From: JBKHYJ01 sp046565505
Lineage (GTDB): Bacteria > Acidobacteriota > Blastocatellia > UBA7656
Assembly (NCBI GenBank): GCA_046565505.1
Contig: JBKHYJ010000074.1
Span: 62,001 to 126,000 of the forward strand
Direction of reading: 5' to 3'
DNA: 64,000 nucleotides
Both the position numbers and the translations under genes were made by a program. The stretch's first letter is position 1; each line of letters opens with the position of its first letter. The notes below the pieces were generated by a model. It did no database searches and had not been told where the DNA came from. It saw nothing but the letters and a program-made list of their open reading frames with translations. Shown here one piece after another: positions 1 through 9,207 of the stretch.

Positions 1-40
1 TTAACCCGACTCCGACTACGAGAATGTGATTGAACCGCAT
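1..40 (-). CDS. tyrA: Prephenate dehydrogenase TyrA, N-terminal fragment cut by window edge
   Basis: An ATG at 38-40 on the minus strand opens a frame reading MRFNHILVVGVGL before the window ends. This looks like the first beta strand and the start of the GxGxxG NAD(P)-binding loop of a Rossmann dehydrogenase. It lies directly downstream of aroF on the same strand, where prephenate dehydrogenase is often found, so TyrA is the likely product. Only 13 codons are visible and no clear Shine-Dalgarno precedes them. Another Rossmann enzyme cannot be excluded; the assignment rests mainly on context. Confidence 0.55.
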   Translation of the reverse strand, partial: MRFNHILVVGVGL

Positions 41-147
41 TGTTTCGATGGGCCGGTAGCATTCAGGCCCGGCAGATGATTTCAGATTTCAGAGCCGTCA
101 GCCCTTCTACAACCGCCGGCCCTGAATCGGCAGGAGGGCCTTCGCCT

Positions 148-1188
148 TCACTTCGCCGCGGGCTCTTGGACCCCCGACGCGACCTGGCGGTCGACCGCCT
201 CCGCGATCAGGCGCAGGCGGCGCATGAGCTGCTCGAACTGGTCGGGCAGCAGTGACTGTGCGCCGTCGCAGAGGGCGTTCTCCGGGTCGTGGTGGACTTC
301 TATCAATAAGGCGTCGGCACCCGCGGCGACCGCCGCCTGCGCCACGGGGGCGACTTTGTCGCGCCGGCCCGTCGCGTGGCTCGGGTCCGCGACCACCGGC
401 AGGTGCGATAGGTTCTTGAGCACGGGGATGGCCGATATGTCGAACGTGTTCCTCAAGTACGTGTCGAAGGTGCGGATGCCGCGCTCGCACAGCATCACCT
501 CGTGGTTGCCGCCTGACATTATGTACTCCGCAGCGAGGAGCGTCTCCTCGATGGTCGCCGATGGGCCGCGCTTCAACAGCACAGGCTTGTTGATCCGGCC
601 CACCTCGCGGAGCAGGTTGAAGTTCTGCATGTTCCGCGCCCCGATCTGCAATATATCGACGTAGCGAATGAAGAGCGGGATCTGCGACGCCTCCATGACC
701 TCGGACACCACCAGCATGTTGAAGCGGTCGCCCGCCCGTCTCAGGTACTTCAACCCCTCTTCGCCCATCCCTTGAAACGAGTACGGCGAAGTGCGCGGCT
801 TGAACGCGCCGCCGCGCAGGACTTTCGCCCCGCGCTGCGAAACGACTTCGGCGACCGCCATGACCTGGTCGCGGCTCTCGACCGTGCAAGGGCCTGCCAT
901 TATGACGACCTCGCGCCCGCCTATGGTCACGTCCTTGATCCTTATCTGCGTGGGGTCAGCCTTAAAGGAACGGCTCGCCAGCTTGTATGGCGAGCTGATG
1001 CGCAATACCTCTTTGACCCCGCTGAGCAGTTCTATATCCCGCGTATCGACGATGTGTCCGCCTACGGCACCGAGGACCGTGTGAAGCACGCCCGTCGAGC
1101 GATGTATGTCGAACCCGAGCCGCACCAACTTGTCTATTACGGCGGAAATCTGCTCTTCCGTGGCGGCCTCCTCCATCACGATGACCAT
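148..1188 (-). CDS. aroF: 3-deoxy-7-phosphoheptulonate (DAHP) synthase
   Basis: The protein has 346 residues and catalyses condensation of phosphoenolpyruvate and erythrose 4-phosphate to DAHP, the first step of the shikimate pathway. Residues 1 to about 75 form the small ferredoxin-like regulatory domain typical of the AroF / AroA(G) type enzymes. The catalytic barrel begins near residue 90 with GPCTVES at 99-105, then KPRTSPYSFQG, KRGPSATIEE and DPSHATGRRD. The ATG is preceded by GGAGGAG about 7 nt upstream, which settles the start. It lies between chorismate mutase and tyrA in an aromatic amino acid cluster. Confidence 0.96.
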   Translation of the reverse strand: MVIVMEEAATEEQISAVIDKLVRLGFDIHRSTGVLHTVLGAVGGHIVDTRDIELLSGVKEVLRISSPYKLASRSFKADPTQIRIKDVTIGGREVVIMAGPCTVESRDQVMAVAEVVSQRGAKVLRGGAFKPRTSPYSFQGMGEEGLKYLRRAGDRFNMLVVSEVMEASQIPLFIRYVDILQIGARNMQNFNLLREVGRINKPVLLKRGPSATIEETLLAAEYIMSGGNHEVMLCERGIRTFDTYLRNTFDISAIPVLKNLSHLPVVADPSHATGRRDKVAPVAQAAVAAGADALLIEVHHDPENALCDGAQSLLPDQFEQLMRRLRLIAEAVDRQVASGVQEPAAK

Positions 1189-1272
1189 TGTCTATCTCCT
1201 CCCGGACTGCGTGCGTGCGCCGGCCAGTTCGCAAAACCATGCGGCCCCGCGCGGGCGGCGGCACCGTAACCT

Positions 1273-1629
1273 TTAACGCTGTTTTCGTCTCTTAAAAGCC
1301 TGCCGCCGCGCGCCATCGGCGGCCTGCTCCCTCTGCTCGCTCTCCTTCTCAACCGTTATGCGCTCGATGCGGCGCGACTCGTCTATGATTCTCTCGAACA
1401 GCCTGCGGACCGCGGGGGAGTCGAGTGGGCCAGGGTTAATCTGCTCGACGTGCGCGATCACCTGAGCCTCGCGGTCCGGCGAATAGATCGGCAAGCCGAG
1501 CTCACGCTTGATGCGGCCGAGTTCTATCGCGCACTTCGAGCGCTCGTTGAGAAGGCGAATCAACTCCTCGTCGATGTCATCAATCTCTTTTCGCCAACGT
1601 TCGATGCTCAACCCACCCTCCGCACTCAT
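1273..1629 (-). CDS. aroQ: Chorismate mutase, AroQ class
   Basis: This 118-residue all-helical protein matches the AroQ fold, which converts chorismate to prephenate for phenylalanine and tyrosine synthesis. Visible family features are the N-terminal helix with RKEIDDIDEELIRLLNERS, the downstream K-R pair around IKRELGLPIYSPDRE, and a C-terminal RLFERIIDESRRIE helix. The last 25 residues are charged and probably disordered. It stands alone instead of being fused to aroF, with about 84 bp separating it from aroF on the same strand. The gene is likely part of the same transcript. Confidence 0.9.
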   Translation of the reverse strand: MSAEGGLSIERWRKEIDDIDEELIRLLNERSKCAIELGRIKRELGLPIYSPDREAQVIAHVEQINPGPLDSPAVRRLFERIIDESRRIERITVEKESEQREQAADGARRQAFKRRKQR

Positions 1630-1717
1630 CAGCCGCCCGTTTCATTCGCGAGGCTGAATCCTGGCATGAATAATGTAACCTGCGGATCGCGATTAACGCC
1701 CCGGTGAACAGACTGAA

Positions 1718-2515
1718 TCACGGCTGAGTTCTTCCGGCCAGCCAGCCCGCCAGCGCGCCAACGCGCTCCACCAGGTCGTCCTTGCCGGCGCGCGCTTCGA
1801 TTTCGGCGACGATGCGGCTGCCGACCACGGCGGCGTCGGCATGGCGCCACACTTCCGCGACCTGTTCCGGCGTGGAGATGCCGAACCCCACGGCCACGGG
1901 CAGGCGCGTGAAGCGTCGCGCGCGCGCCACGAGCGACGCCGCCCTCTCCGACAGGCTCTGCCTCACCCCGGTGACGCCCGCGCGCGACACGGCGTAAACA
2001 AACCCGCTGCTCGTCTCCGCGACGAGTCTTATGCGCTCGTCCGTGCTGGTCGGCGCGATTAGAAATATAGTGTCAACCCCCGCGGCGCGTACCTCGTCCG
2101 TGAAACGGCCGCCTTCCTCGGGCACAAGGTCCGTGGCGAGCACCCCATCCACACCCGCGTCGCGGAGCCGCTCGCCTATTGAATCAGGCCCGAGCGCCAG
2201 CAGCGGGTTCAGGTAGCTGAAGAGTACGACAGGAACGTCGCTCTTCCGCCTCAGGCGGCGGACCAGGTCCAGGCAGTCCCGCGCGCTGACCCCACTTCGC
2301 AGCGCCCTCTCAGACGCCCGCTGTATGACGGGCCCATCGGCTATAGGGTCAGAGAAAGGCACGCCTAGCTCGATCACGTCGGAGCCTTGCCGCTCAAGCT
2401 CCAGTATGAGCCGCTCGGTCGTATCAAGGTCCGGGTCGCCCGCGGTGATGTAGGGCACGAACGCCTTCCGGCCTTCACTCGTGAGGTCCCCGAATTTCGA
2501 TTCTATGCGGCTCAT
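1718..2515 (-). CDS. trpA: Tryptophan synthase alpha subunit
   Basis: The 265-residue TIM-barrel protein cleaves indole-3-glycerol phosphate to indole and glyceraldehyde 3-phosphate, channelling indole to TrpB. The catalytic acids fall at E49 (in IELGVPFSDP) and D60, the same numbering as the enterobacterial enzyme. Later motifs include the phosphate-binding GFGIS loop followed by the VVGSRIV segment. Its ATG overlaps the TGA of trpB as ATGA, pointing to translational coupling. It is the last trp gene before aroQ. Confidence 0.97.
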   Translation of the reverse strand: MSRIESKFGDLTSEGRKAFVPYITAGDPDLDTTERLILELERQGSDVIELGVPFSDPIADGPVIQRASERALRSGVSARDCLDLVRRLRRKSDVPVVLFSYLNPLLALGPDSIGERLRDAGVDGVLATDLVPEEGGRFTDEVRAAGVDTIFLIAPTSTDERIRLVAETSSGFVYAVSRAGVTGVRQSLSERAASLVARARRFTRLPVAVGFGISTPEQVAEVWRHADAAVVGSRIVAEIEARAGKDDLVERVGALAGWLAGRTQP

Positions 2516-3723
2516 CTGGTCTTCAGCTCGGCCACGCTATTTACGTCTTTATCGCCGCGGCCTGAAAGGTTGACGATTATCAGTTGGTCGCGGCTCATGG
2601 CGGGCGCGGCCTTCGTCACTTCGGCTATAGCGTGGGAGCTTTCGAGCGCCGGGATGATCCCTTCAAGCCGCGCGAGCAGCCCGAACGCTTCAAGCGCCTC
2701 CGAATCGGTCGCGGCGGAATACGAGATTCGCCCCATGTCATGTAGGTACGCATGCTCCGGCCCTACCGCCGAATAGTCCAGCCCCGCCGAGATTGAATGC
2801 GTGGTGGAGATTTGCCCGTTCTCGTCCTGTAGGACATAACTCCGCGTGCCCTGTAGCACGCCGGGCCTGCCGCCGCTGAATCGCGCTGCGTGCTCGCCGA
2901 GCGCGGGGCTTCGCCCGCCTGCTTCTACGCCGACCATCCGCACGCTTTCGTCGCCGATGAAGTCGTAAAAGAGCCCTATTGAATTACTGCCCCCCCCGAC
3001 ACAGGCGATCAACAAATCAGGCAGGCGGCCCTCAGCTTCTAATACCTGCGCGCGGGCCTCTCGCCCGATTATGGATTGGAAATCGCGTACCATCGTCGGG
3101 TAAGGGTGCGGCCCCATGACGGAGCCCAGGAGGTAATAAGTGTCCTCGACGTTGGTCACCCAATCCCTTAGCGCTTCGTTGATGGCGTCTTTGAGAGTGC
3201 GGCTGCCGGAATCGACGCCGACGACCTCGGCCCCGAGCAGCCGCATTCGGAATACGTTTAGCTCCTGCCTGCGCATGTCTTCCGTGCCCATGTAGACGAC
3301 GCAGCTCAGCCCGAGCAGCGCGCACACGGTCGCGGTCGCCACGCCATGCTGGCCCGCGCCCGTCTCGGCGATGATGCGCCGCTTGCCCATACGCATGGCG
3401 AGCAACGCCTGCCCCACGGCGTTATTGATCTTGTGAGCGCCCGTGTGGCAGAGGTCTTCCCTCTTCAAATAGATTCGCGCGCCGCCGAGGTGCTCCGTCA
3501 GCCGCCGCGCGAACATAAGGCTCGTGGGCCGCCCGACGTAAGTCTTCAGCAGGCGCTCAAGCTCGCGCTGAAAGCCCGGGTCGGCCTTTGACGCCTCGTA
3601 GGCGGCGATCAGTTCCTCTATCGGATGCATAAGCGTTTCGGGCACGAACCTCCCGCCGTATGGGCCGAAATGCCCTCGCGCGTCCGGCATCTGGTATGAA
3701 TTTTTCTCTCCGGCCTTGCTCAT
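2512..3723 (-). CDS. trpB: Tryptophan synthase beta subunit
   Basis: The 403-residue PLP enzyme condenses indole with serine. The Schiff-base lysine is K98 within HTGAHKINNA. A glycine-rich phosphate-binding loop GGGSNSIG follows near residue 240, and the C-terminal SGRGDKD motif is present. It carries the N-terminal GPYGGRFVPETL typical of TrpB1, the TrpA-dependent form. It overlaps trpF by one base at its start (TGATG) and trpA by four at its end, so the three genes are tightly coupled. Confidence 0.98.
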   Translation of the reverse strand: MSKAGEKNSYQMPDARGHFGPYGGRFVPETLMHPIEELIAAYEASKADPGFQRELERLLKTYVGRPTSLMFARRLTEHLGGARIYLKREDLCHTGAHKINNAVGQALLAMRMGKRRIIAETGAGQHGVATATVCALLGLSCVVYMGTEDMRRQELNVFRMRLLGAEVVGVDSGSRTLKDAINEALRDWVTNVEDTYYLLGSVMGPHPYPTMVRDFQSIIGREARAQVLEAEGRLPDLLIACVGGGSNSIGLFYDFIGDESVRMVGVEAGGRSPALGEHAARFSGGRPGVLQGTRSYVLQDENGQISTTHSISAGLDYSAVGPEHAYLHDMGRISYSAATDSEALEAFGLLARLEGIIPALESSHAIAEVTKAAPAMSRDQLIIVNLSGRGDKDVNSVAELKTR

Positions 3724-4379
3724 CAGAAATCTCCGTTTGACTCATCTGCCGCGGCGGCATTCGCCTCATGCACGACCGCCATGAAATCGCGCAGCCTGTT
3801 GAGGTCCTTGCGCCCGGGCTCGGCCTCTACGCCGCTGCACACGTCAACGGCCGCCGGCCTGACGCGCCGGATAGCTTCGGCGACGTTCTCGACAGACAGC
3901 CCGCCGGCGAGTATCACGCGAGCGAACCGCTTCGCCTCGACGGCCACGCGCCAGTCGAACGTCGTGCCCGTGCCGCCATAGCTCCCTTTGCCGCCCGCGT
4001 CTAGCAGCGCCATGCTCACAGGATACCTGCTTATCTCATGAATATCGAAGCCTTGACCCACCCAGAACGCCTTGATCAGCTTGATAGAGTCGAGCCGCGC
4101 GCAGAAATCGGGGGTCTCGTCGCCGTGGAGTTGAACGGCGCTCAGGCACACGTCAGAGAATATGTCCTCGATCCGCCTCGCCTCTTCGTTGACAAAGACG
4201 CCGACAAGAGACGCGAGCGGCGAGACGCCCGCGGCAATCTCGCGCGCGCGGCCCGGGTCAACGTAGCGCGCGCTCCCGCGCCAGAAGTTAAACCCGATGG
4301 CGTCGGCCCCGGCTTCGAGCGCCGCGTCGGCTTCCTCAAGCGTTCGCACCCCGCAAATTTTCACCTTCACTCGGCTCAT
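3723..4379 (-). CDS. trpF: Phosphoribosylanthranilate isomerase
   Basis: A 218-residue TIM barrel that isomerises N-(5-phosphoribosyl)anthranilate. The catalytic cysteine is C9 in VKICGVRT. The general-acid region is the LLDAGGKGSYGGTG segment around residue 130, and the phosphate-binding SGVEAEPGRKD loop is near the C terminus. It is a separate gene and not fused to trpC. It lies 32 bp downstream of trpC and overlaps trpB by one base. Confidence 0.96.
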   Translation of the reverse strand: MSRVKVKICGVRTLEEADAALEAGADAIGFNFWRGSARYVDPGRAREIAAGVSPLASLVGVFVNEEARRIEDIFSDVCLSAVQLHGDETPDFCARLDSIKLIKAFWVGQGFDIHEISRYPVSMALLDAGGKGSYGGTGTTFDWRVAVEAKRFARVILAGGLSVENVAEAIRRVRPAAVDVCSGVEAEPGRKDLNRLRDFMAVVHEANAAAADESNGDF

Positions 4380-4411
4380 TCAAATCTCATGATTTAGGAT
4401 CGCCCATCGAT

Positions 4412-5260
4412 TCATTCCGGGGTGATGTCTTTGCAGCCGGCCACGAGGCCGCGGAGAGCGTCGCCCGGGTCGGCAGCCCGCATGAAATGCTCCCCGATCA
4501 GAAACGCATGATAGCCTGCCGACTTCAGCGACCGGACCTCCCGGGCCGAGTTGATGCCGCTCTCGCTCACCAGGACCGCCCCCTCCGGCGCGAGGGGCGC
4601 GAGTTCCGTCGAGACGCTCAGGTCCACTGTGAAAGTCGTGAGGTCGCGGTTATTCACCCCTATGACCCGCGCGCCCGCGCGCACTGCCCGCTCCATCTCG
4701 AAAGCAGAATGTACCTCTACGAGCGTATCGAGCTTGAGGCTGCGCGCCAGGTCTACGAGTCGCGCCAACAACTCGTCTCCGAGGATGGCGACGATCAGCA
4801 GCAGGGCGTCCGCGCCGGCCGCGGCCGATTCATGAATTTGATACTCGTCGAAGATGAAATCTTTCCTCAACAGCGGCAGGTCAACGTGCCCGCGTATGGC
4901 TTTGAGGTGGTCGAGCGAGCCGCCGAAAAAATCCTCTTCGCAAAGCACGGAGAGCGCCGCCGCGCCCGCGTCGCGGTAGCCCAGTGCGATGCACACCGGA
5001 TTAAAGTCTTCCCTGATTACACCCTTCGATGGCGAGCGGTGCTTCACTTCGGCGATGACGTTAACGGCGCCGGGGCGGGCTAACGCTTCGGCGAACGAGC
5101 CCGCGCGCCGCGCCGCTGCCGCGCGTGACGATTGCTCGGCCACCTGCTCGGCGGGCGCAATGAGCTTTGCGTGCTCAAGTCGCTCGGCCTTTGCGCGGAC
5201 GATACGGTCCAGTACCCCGCCCGCTTCGCGCACCCCGTTTGGCATGCTTCTATTCTTCAT
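4412..5260 (-). CDS. trpC: Indole-3-glycerol-phosphate synthase
   Basis: The 282-residue enzyme closes the indole ring. Diagnostic segments in order are IAEVKHRSPSKG (phosphate and substrate lysine), LLRKDFIFDEYQ (catalytic lysine), IGVNNRDLTTF and VSESGI. The chosen ATG lies 15 bp downstream of the trpG stop. An internal ATG five codons later (MPNGVREAGG) is an alternative. About 20 residues before the first conserved helix are extra relative to short homologues. Confidence 0.96.
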   Translation of the reverse strand: MKNRSMPNGVREAGGVLDRIVRAKAERLEHAKLIAPAEQVAEQSSRAAAARRAGSFAEALARPGAVNVIAEVKHRSPSKGVIREDFNPVCIALGYRDAGAAALSVLCEEDFFGGSLDHLKAIRGHVDLPLLRKDFIFDEYQIHESAAAGADALLLIVAILGDELLARLVDLARSLKLDTLVEVHSAFEMERAVRAGARVIGVNNRDLTTFTVDLSVSTELAPLAPEGAVLVSESGINSAREVRSLKSAGYHAFLIGEHFMRAADPGDALRGLVAGCKDITPE

Positions 5261-5275
5261 CGACTCTTCGCGCTT

Positions 5276-5839
5276 CTAAAGGTTCAAGAAATTTTGAAAG
5301 AGCGCCCTGCCGTGGTCGGTCATCACGGACTCTGGGTGAAACTGAACCCCCTCGACGGGGACTTCCCTGTGCCTCAGCCCCATAATCACGCGGTCGGGCG
5401 TGGTGGCCGAAATCTCAAGCGAATCAGGCAAGCTCTCCTGCTCGACGACCAGCGAATGATACCTAGTGGCTTTGAAGCGGTACGGGAGGCCGCTGAAAAT
5501 CGTCGCGGAGTCGTGGCAGATTTCGCTCGTCTTGCCGTGCATCAAATACGGCGCGCGGACGACCCGCCCCCCGAACGCCTGCCCTATCGCCTGGTGACCC
5601 AGGCAGACGCCGAGTATGGGGAATTTCCCCGCGAACTCGCGAATCGCGGCCACGGTGACGCCCGCGGTGTCAGGCGTGCCGGGGCCGGGCGATATCAAAA
5701 GCCGCTCGGGCTTCATACCGCGGATCTGCCCGACCGTCACCTCGTCGTTGCGCCGCACCTCGACTTCGGCCCCAAGCTCCCCCAGGTACTGAACGATGTT
5801 GTAAGTGAACGAGTCGTAGTTGTCTATTACTAAAATCAC
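5276..5839 (-). CDS. trpG: Anthranilate / aminodeoxychorismate synthase glutamine amidotransferase
   Basis: Class I glutamine amidotransferase supplying ammonia to TrpE or PabB. The nucleophile is in GVCLGHQAIGQAFGG and the His-Glu pair is in FHPESVMT. I start it at the GTG at 5837-5839, giving VILVIDNYDSFTYN at the N terminus and 187 residues, the usual TrpG/PabA length. The open frame continues 30 codons upstream to another GTG at 5929, but that extension (Gly, Pro, Lys-rich) has no family counterpart. No trpE or pabB lies nearby, so TrpG and PabA cannot be separated, and it may serve both. Confidence 0.92.
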   Translation of the reverse strand: MILVIDNYDSFTYNIVQYLGELGAEVEVRRNDEVTVGQIRGMKPERLLISPGPGTPDTAGVTVAAIREFAGKFPILGVCLGHQAIGQAFGGRVVRAPYLMHGKTSEICHDSATIFSGLPYRFKATRYHSLVVEQESLPDSLEISATTPDRVIMGLRHREVPVEGVQFHPESVMTDHGRALFQNFLNL

Positions 5840-5994
5840 GCCTGGTATTTTAGCAGCTTGCGGCGATTTATTCTTGCCCGGCGGAGCGGCGACGAGAATC
5901 AAATCTCCCGCCGCCCCCGACGGCCTCACTCAAAGAGCCCTCGGGATGGCGGCTTGATTTTCGCCCGCGCCTGCTGTGAAATGCCTTATGACAC

Positions 5995-8235
5995 ATGGCT
6001 AAAAAAGGATGGGACAGCAAGACGTGGGCGGGCCTGACGCCTAATGGCATAGGGCAGGTGAAGCCCAATCATTACCTCGAAATGGCGAAGGCCGTCTGGA
6101 AGAACAAGGGCGAGCTTCCCTTCGCCTGGCGCATCCTCACGCGGGGGGTCTGCGACGGGTGCGCGCTGGGCACGTCGGGCGTGCGCGACTTCACGATGGA
6201 TGGCGTGCACCTCTGCATGGTGAGGCTGGACCTGATGCGGCTTAACACGATGCCCGCGCTCGACCCCTTGAGGCTCGAAGACATGGAGGCCCTGCGGCGG
6301 ATGACTGCGGCAGAGCTGCGCGAGCTGGGCCGCCTCCCCTTCCCCCTGGCGCGGAGGCGCGGCGATCCCCGCTTCACGCGGCTGTCGTGGGACGAAGCGG
6401 CCGAGATGATCGGCGGGCGAATAAGGCGCACGGACCCGCGGCGCATGGCTTTCTACCTGACATCGCGCGGCCTGACGAATGAGGCGTACTACGTGGCCCA
6501 GAAGGCTGCGCGATTCCTGGGGACGAACAACGTCGATAATTCGTCGCGCATCTGTCATGCGCCGTCGACAGTCGCGCTCAAGCAATCGCTCGGGGTGACC
6601 GCCTCGACCTGTTCATACAGAGACTGGATAGGGACGGACCTGCTCGTGCTGTTCGGGAGCAACACCCCGAACAACCAGCCCGTCACGACCAAGTACATCT
6701 ACAACGCCAAGAAAGAAGGCACGCGCGTCGCGGTCATAAACCCTTACCGCGAGCCCGGGCTCGAGCGGTATTGGGTCCCCTCTGTTTTCGAGAGCGCGCT
6801 TTTCGGGACGAAGATCGCGGACGAATTCTTCCAGGTGACGACGGGCGGCGACGGCGCGTTCATCGCGGGCGTAATCAAACACATGATCGAGCAGGGGTGG
6901 ACGGACGAGGCCTTCATACGCGAGCAGACGCGCGGGTTCGACGACTTGAAACTGGCTCTGGGAGCCTGTTCCTGGGATTTGTTGGAGGCCGCTTCGGGGG
7001 CGAGCCGCGGCGAGATGTTCCGCTTCGCCAGGATGGTAGGCCTCGCGCGGACGGCCGTCTTCGTCTGGTCCATGGGCATCACGCAGCACAGGGATGGCGT
7101 GGCCAACGTGCGCGCCATAGTAGACCTCGCTTTGACTCGCGGGTTCGTCGGCAGGGAGAAGTGCGGCTTGATGGCTATACGCGGCCACTCGGGGGTGCAG
7201 GGCGGCGCGGAAGTCGGCGCGGCGCCGAACCAGTTCCCCGGAGGGATCGCCGCCGACGAAGCGGGCGCGAAACACTTCGCCGGGCTGTGGGGGTTCCAGC
7301 CTCCTGCCTGGCGCGGGATGAACGCCGTCGAGATGATCGACGCGGCGCATGCGGGCGGGCTTGATCTCTTCTACCAGGTCGGGGGCAATTTTCTTGAGAC
7401 GCTGCCGGACCCTGACTACGTCCGCGAGGCGGTCGAGCGACTCCCTTTCCGCGTCCACCAGGACATAGTTTTGAGCCCGCAGATGATGATAGAGCCCCGC
7501 GACGCGGTCGTGCTGCTCCCGGCGCAAACAAGGTACGAGCAGGCGGGCGGGGGGACGGAGACGAGCACGGAGCGCCGCATACTGTTCAGCCCGGAGGTCC
7601 CCGGCCGCAGGGTCGGCGAGGCGCTGCCTGAGTGGGAGATCCCCATGCGCATCGCCGAGCGAGCGCGGCCGGAGCTTGCTCACCTCATCCATTTTGATAA
7701 CGCCCAATCGATCCGCGAGGAGATAGCGCGCGCGGTCCCCGCGTACGCCGGCATAGAGCGATTGAGCAAAGCCGGCGACCAGGTGCAGTGGGGAGGCGAG
7801 CGGCTCTGCGAAGAGTCATTTCCTGATGGCACGCGAGCGCGGCGTTTCCCGACCGAAGACGGCCGCGCCGCGTTCTCTTTAATCAAGGTCGAAGCGAAAG
7901 GTTCTAAGGGAAAGCTGCGGCTATCGACGCGGCGCGGGAAACAGTTCAACAGCATGGTGCATAGGGAACGTGACCCGCTGACGGGCGCGCGGCGCGACGA
8001 CGTGCTGATGAGCGAGGCTGACGCGGCGAGGCTCGGGCTGCGCACTGGCGACGCGCTTATCGTCCGCAGTTCCGCCGGGGAGATGCGCGGGCGCTGCCTT
8101 ATCGCCCCGCTCGCCGCCGGTAACGTGCAGGTGCATTGGCCCGAGGGGAACCCGCTAATCGAGCGCGGCGTCGTCGATTCCGAATGCGGCATCCCGGATT
8201 TCAATACAGATGTCGAGATCGAGCGCCTGAATTAA
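5995..8235 (+). CDS. FdhF/YdeP-family molybdopterin oxidoreductase
   Basis: A 746-residue bis-molybdopterin guanine dinucleotide enzyme resembling YdeP and formate dehydrogenase H-like proteins. N-terminal cysteines C53 and C56 (GVCDGCALGT) and C74 occupy the usual Fe-S region. NSSRICHAPS sits in the segment where FdhF carries its Mo-ligating residue. FGSNTPNNQP and the C-terminal molydopterin-dinucleotide domain (about 640-740, starting TRRGKQFNSM) complete the fold. No partner redox subunit, FdhD or Mo-cofactor gene is adjacent, so electron acceptor and substrate are unknown. No clear SD is visible at the ATG. It is divergent from the trp cluster and overlaps the next gene tail to tail by 4 bp. 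Confidence 0.88.
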   Translation: MAKKGWDSKTWAGLTPNGIGQVKPNHYLEMAKAVWKNKGELPFAWRILTRGVCDGCALGTSGVRDFTMDGVHLCMVRLDLMRLNTMPALDPLRLEDMEALRRMTAAELRELGRLPFPLARRRGDPRFTRLSWDEAAEMIGGRIRRTDPRRMAFYLTSRGLTNEAYYVAQKAARFLGTNNVDNSSRICHAPSTVALKQSLGVTASTCSYRDWIGTDLLVLFGSNTPNNQPVTTKYIYNAKKEGTRVAVINPYREPGLERYWVPSVFESALFGTKIADEFFQVTTGGDGAFIAGVIKHMIEQGWTDEAFIREQTRGFDDLKLALGACSWDLLEAASGASRGEMFRFARMVGLARTAVFVWSMGITQHRDGVANVRAIVDLALTRGFVGREKCGLMAIRGHSGVQGGAEVGAAPNQFPGGIAADEAGAKHFAGLWGFQPPAWRGMNAVEMIDAAHAGGLDLFYQVGGNFLETLPDPDYVREAVERLPFRVHQDIVLSPQMMIEPRDAVVLLPAQTRYEQAGGGTETSTERRILFSPEVPGRRVGEALPEWEIPMRIAERARPELAHLIHFDNAQSIREEIARAVPAYAGIERLSKAGDQVQWGGERLCEESFPDGTRARRFPTEDGRAAFSLIKVEAKGSKGKLRLSTRRGKQFNSMVHRERDPLTGARRDDVLMSEADAARLGLRTGDALIVRSSAGEMRGRCLIAPLAAGNVQVHWPEGNPLIERGVVDSECGIPDFNTDVEIERLN

Positions 8236-9047
8236 GCCCCGCCACGCACGACTCGGTCCAGGAAGTCGCGGGCGACCGCGTTGCATTCGCCCACCGCCGA
8301 CGCTTGGCTGTGCGGAGAATGGCCCCCGCCTTCGATCATATGGATGCGGACATGACTCAGTTGCCGCCTGACGGCATCCATCTCGTCGGGTTCGGTCCGG
8401 GGGTCCAGGCTGCCGTGAATTAATATGGCAGGCACGCGCAGGGCCGACAGGTTGCCATCGTACAAATCTTGTTTTGCGTCGCGGCTCTCTTCCGCGATCC
8501 GCAGCCACGAGCGGCCATTATTCAGGATGATTTCCCGCCAGTAATCTTCCCCATGATCGCGCATCAAAGCGGCGCACACGCGCTCGCCCAGCCCATCCGG
8601 GTTGAGGACCATAGTTTCAAAGAACTCGCGCGAGCCGGGCTTCACGCGGTAGAAGTGGAACGCTTCGAGGACGATCCCGGACAGCAGGTCGGGCGCGGCC
8701 AACCCCATCATCGCCGCGATCACTGCCCCATCGCTGTGCCCCCACAAAATAGGGCGGTTTAGGTCTAGCGCTTCGATCACCCGGAGAGTCTCGTCCGCCG
8801 CGCGGCGGTGGAAATCGGCCGGCATCGGGCCGATCCGCGTGGAGCGGCCATACCCTGTGCGGTCGGGGATTATTATGTTGAAGTCCCCGGCGAACGCTTC
8901 GATCTGGCGATCAAACGGGTAGACCTCATACCCCCACCCGCCATGCAAAAACACCAGGGGCGCTCCCGTGCCCGACTCGCGGTAGAAAATTCTTATGGGG
9001 CTTACTCCGGGGAGCAGCGGGGATTCGTCGATGGAAATGAAAGGCAT
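8232..9047 (-). CDS. Alpha/beta-fold hydrolase
   Basis: A 271-residue alpha/beta hydrolase. The oxyanion-hole motif is FLHGGWG, the nucleophile elbow is GHSDGA with S105, the acid is in HGSLDPRTEP, and the histidine is in EGGGHSPHS near residue 245. There is no signal peptide, so it is probably cytoplasmic. The substrate cannot be told from sequence. It is convergent with the YdeP-like gene and overlaps it by 4 bp at the 3' ends. Confidence 0.88.
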   Translation of the reverse strand: MPFISIDESPLLPGVSPIRIFYRESGTGAPLVFLHGGWGYEVYPFDRQIEAFAGDFNIIIPDRTGYGRSTRIGPMPADFHRRAADETLRVIEALDLNRPILWGHSDGAVIAAMMGLAAPDLLSGIVLEAFHFYRVKPGSREFFETMVLNPDGLGERVCAALMRDHGEDYWREIILNNGRSWLRIAEESRDAKQDLYDGNLSALRVPAILIHGSLDPRTEPDEMDAVRRQLSHVRIHMIEGGGHSPHSQASAVGECNAVARDFLDRVVRGGA

Positions 9048-9113
9048 GTTATTCCGCCATCACGGCTAAGGGTCTTCCTCCGATGAACCGCCCGGGCGCG
9101 GCCGGCGCGCGGT

Positions 9114-9141
9114 TTGACCGGAAAGGTGGATATGGTATTCT
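9114..9141 (+). promoter_or_regulatory. Sigma-70-type promoter for the cupin gene
   Basis: TTGACC at 9114-9119, a 16-bp spacer, and TATTCT at 9136-9141. It lies in the divergent gap between the hydrolase and the cupin gene. It would give a leader of about 60 nt before the AAGGAGG ribosome site. Found by eye. Confidence 0.5.
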
Positions 9142-9207
9142 CTTGCACTTCACAGCGTCAACAAGCGCAAGCCGCCACACCGCCATAGAATACAAGGAGG
9201 CTCTAGC

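Noticed and set aside
107..889. 260-codon minus-strand frame overlapping aroF
   Set aside because: It is in another frame of aroF, with Arg-rich composition. aroF explains the sequence fully.
6613..7707. 364-codon minus-strand frame opposite the YdeP-like gene
   Set aside because: It is the antisense shadow of a gene with clear motifs, with Arg/Pro/Ala-rich composition and no family features. GC-rich DNA produces many such frames.
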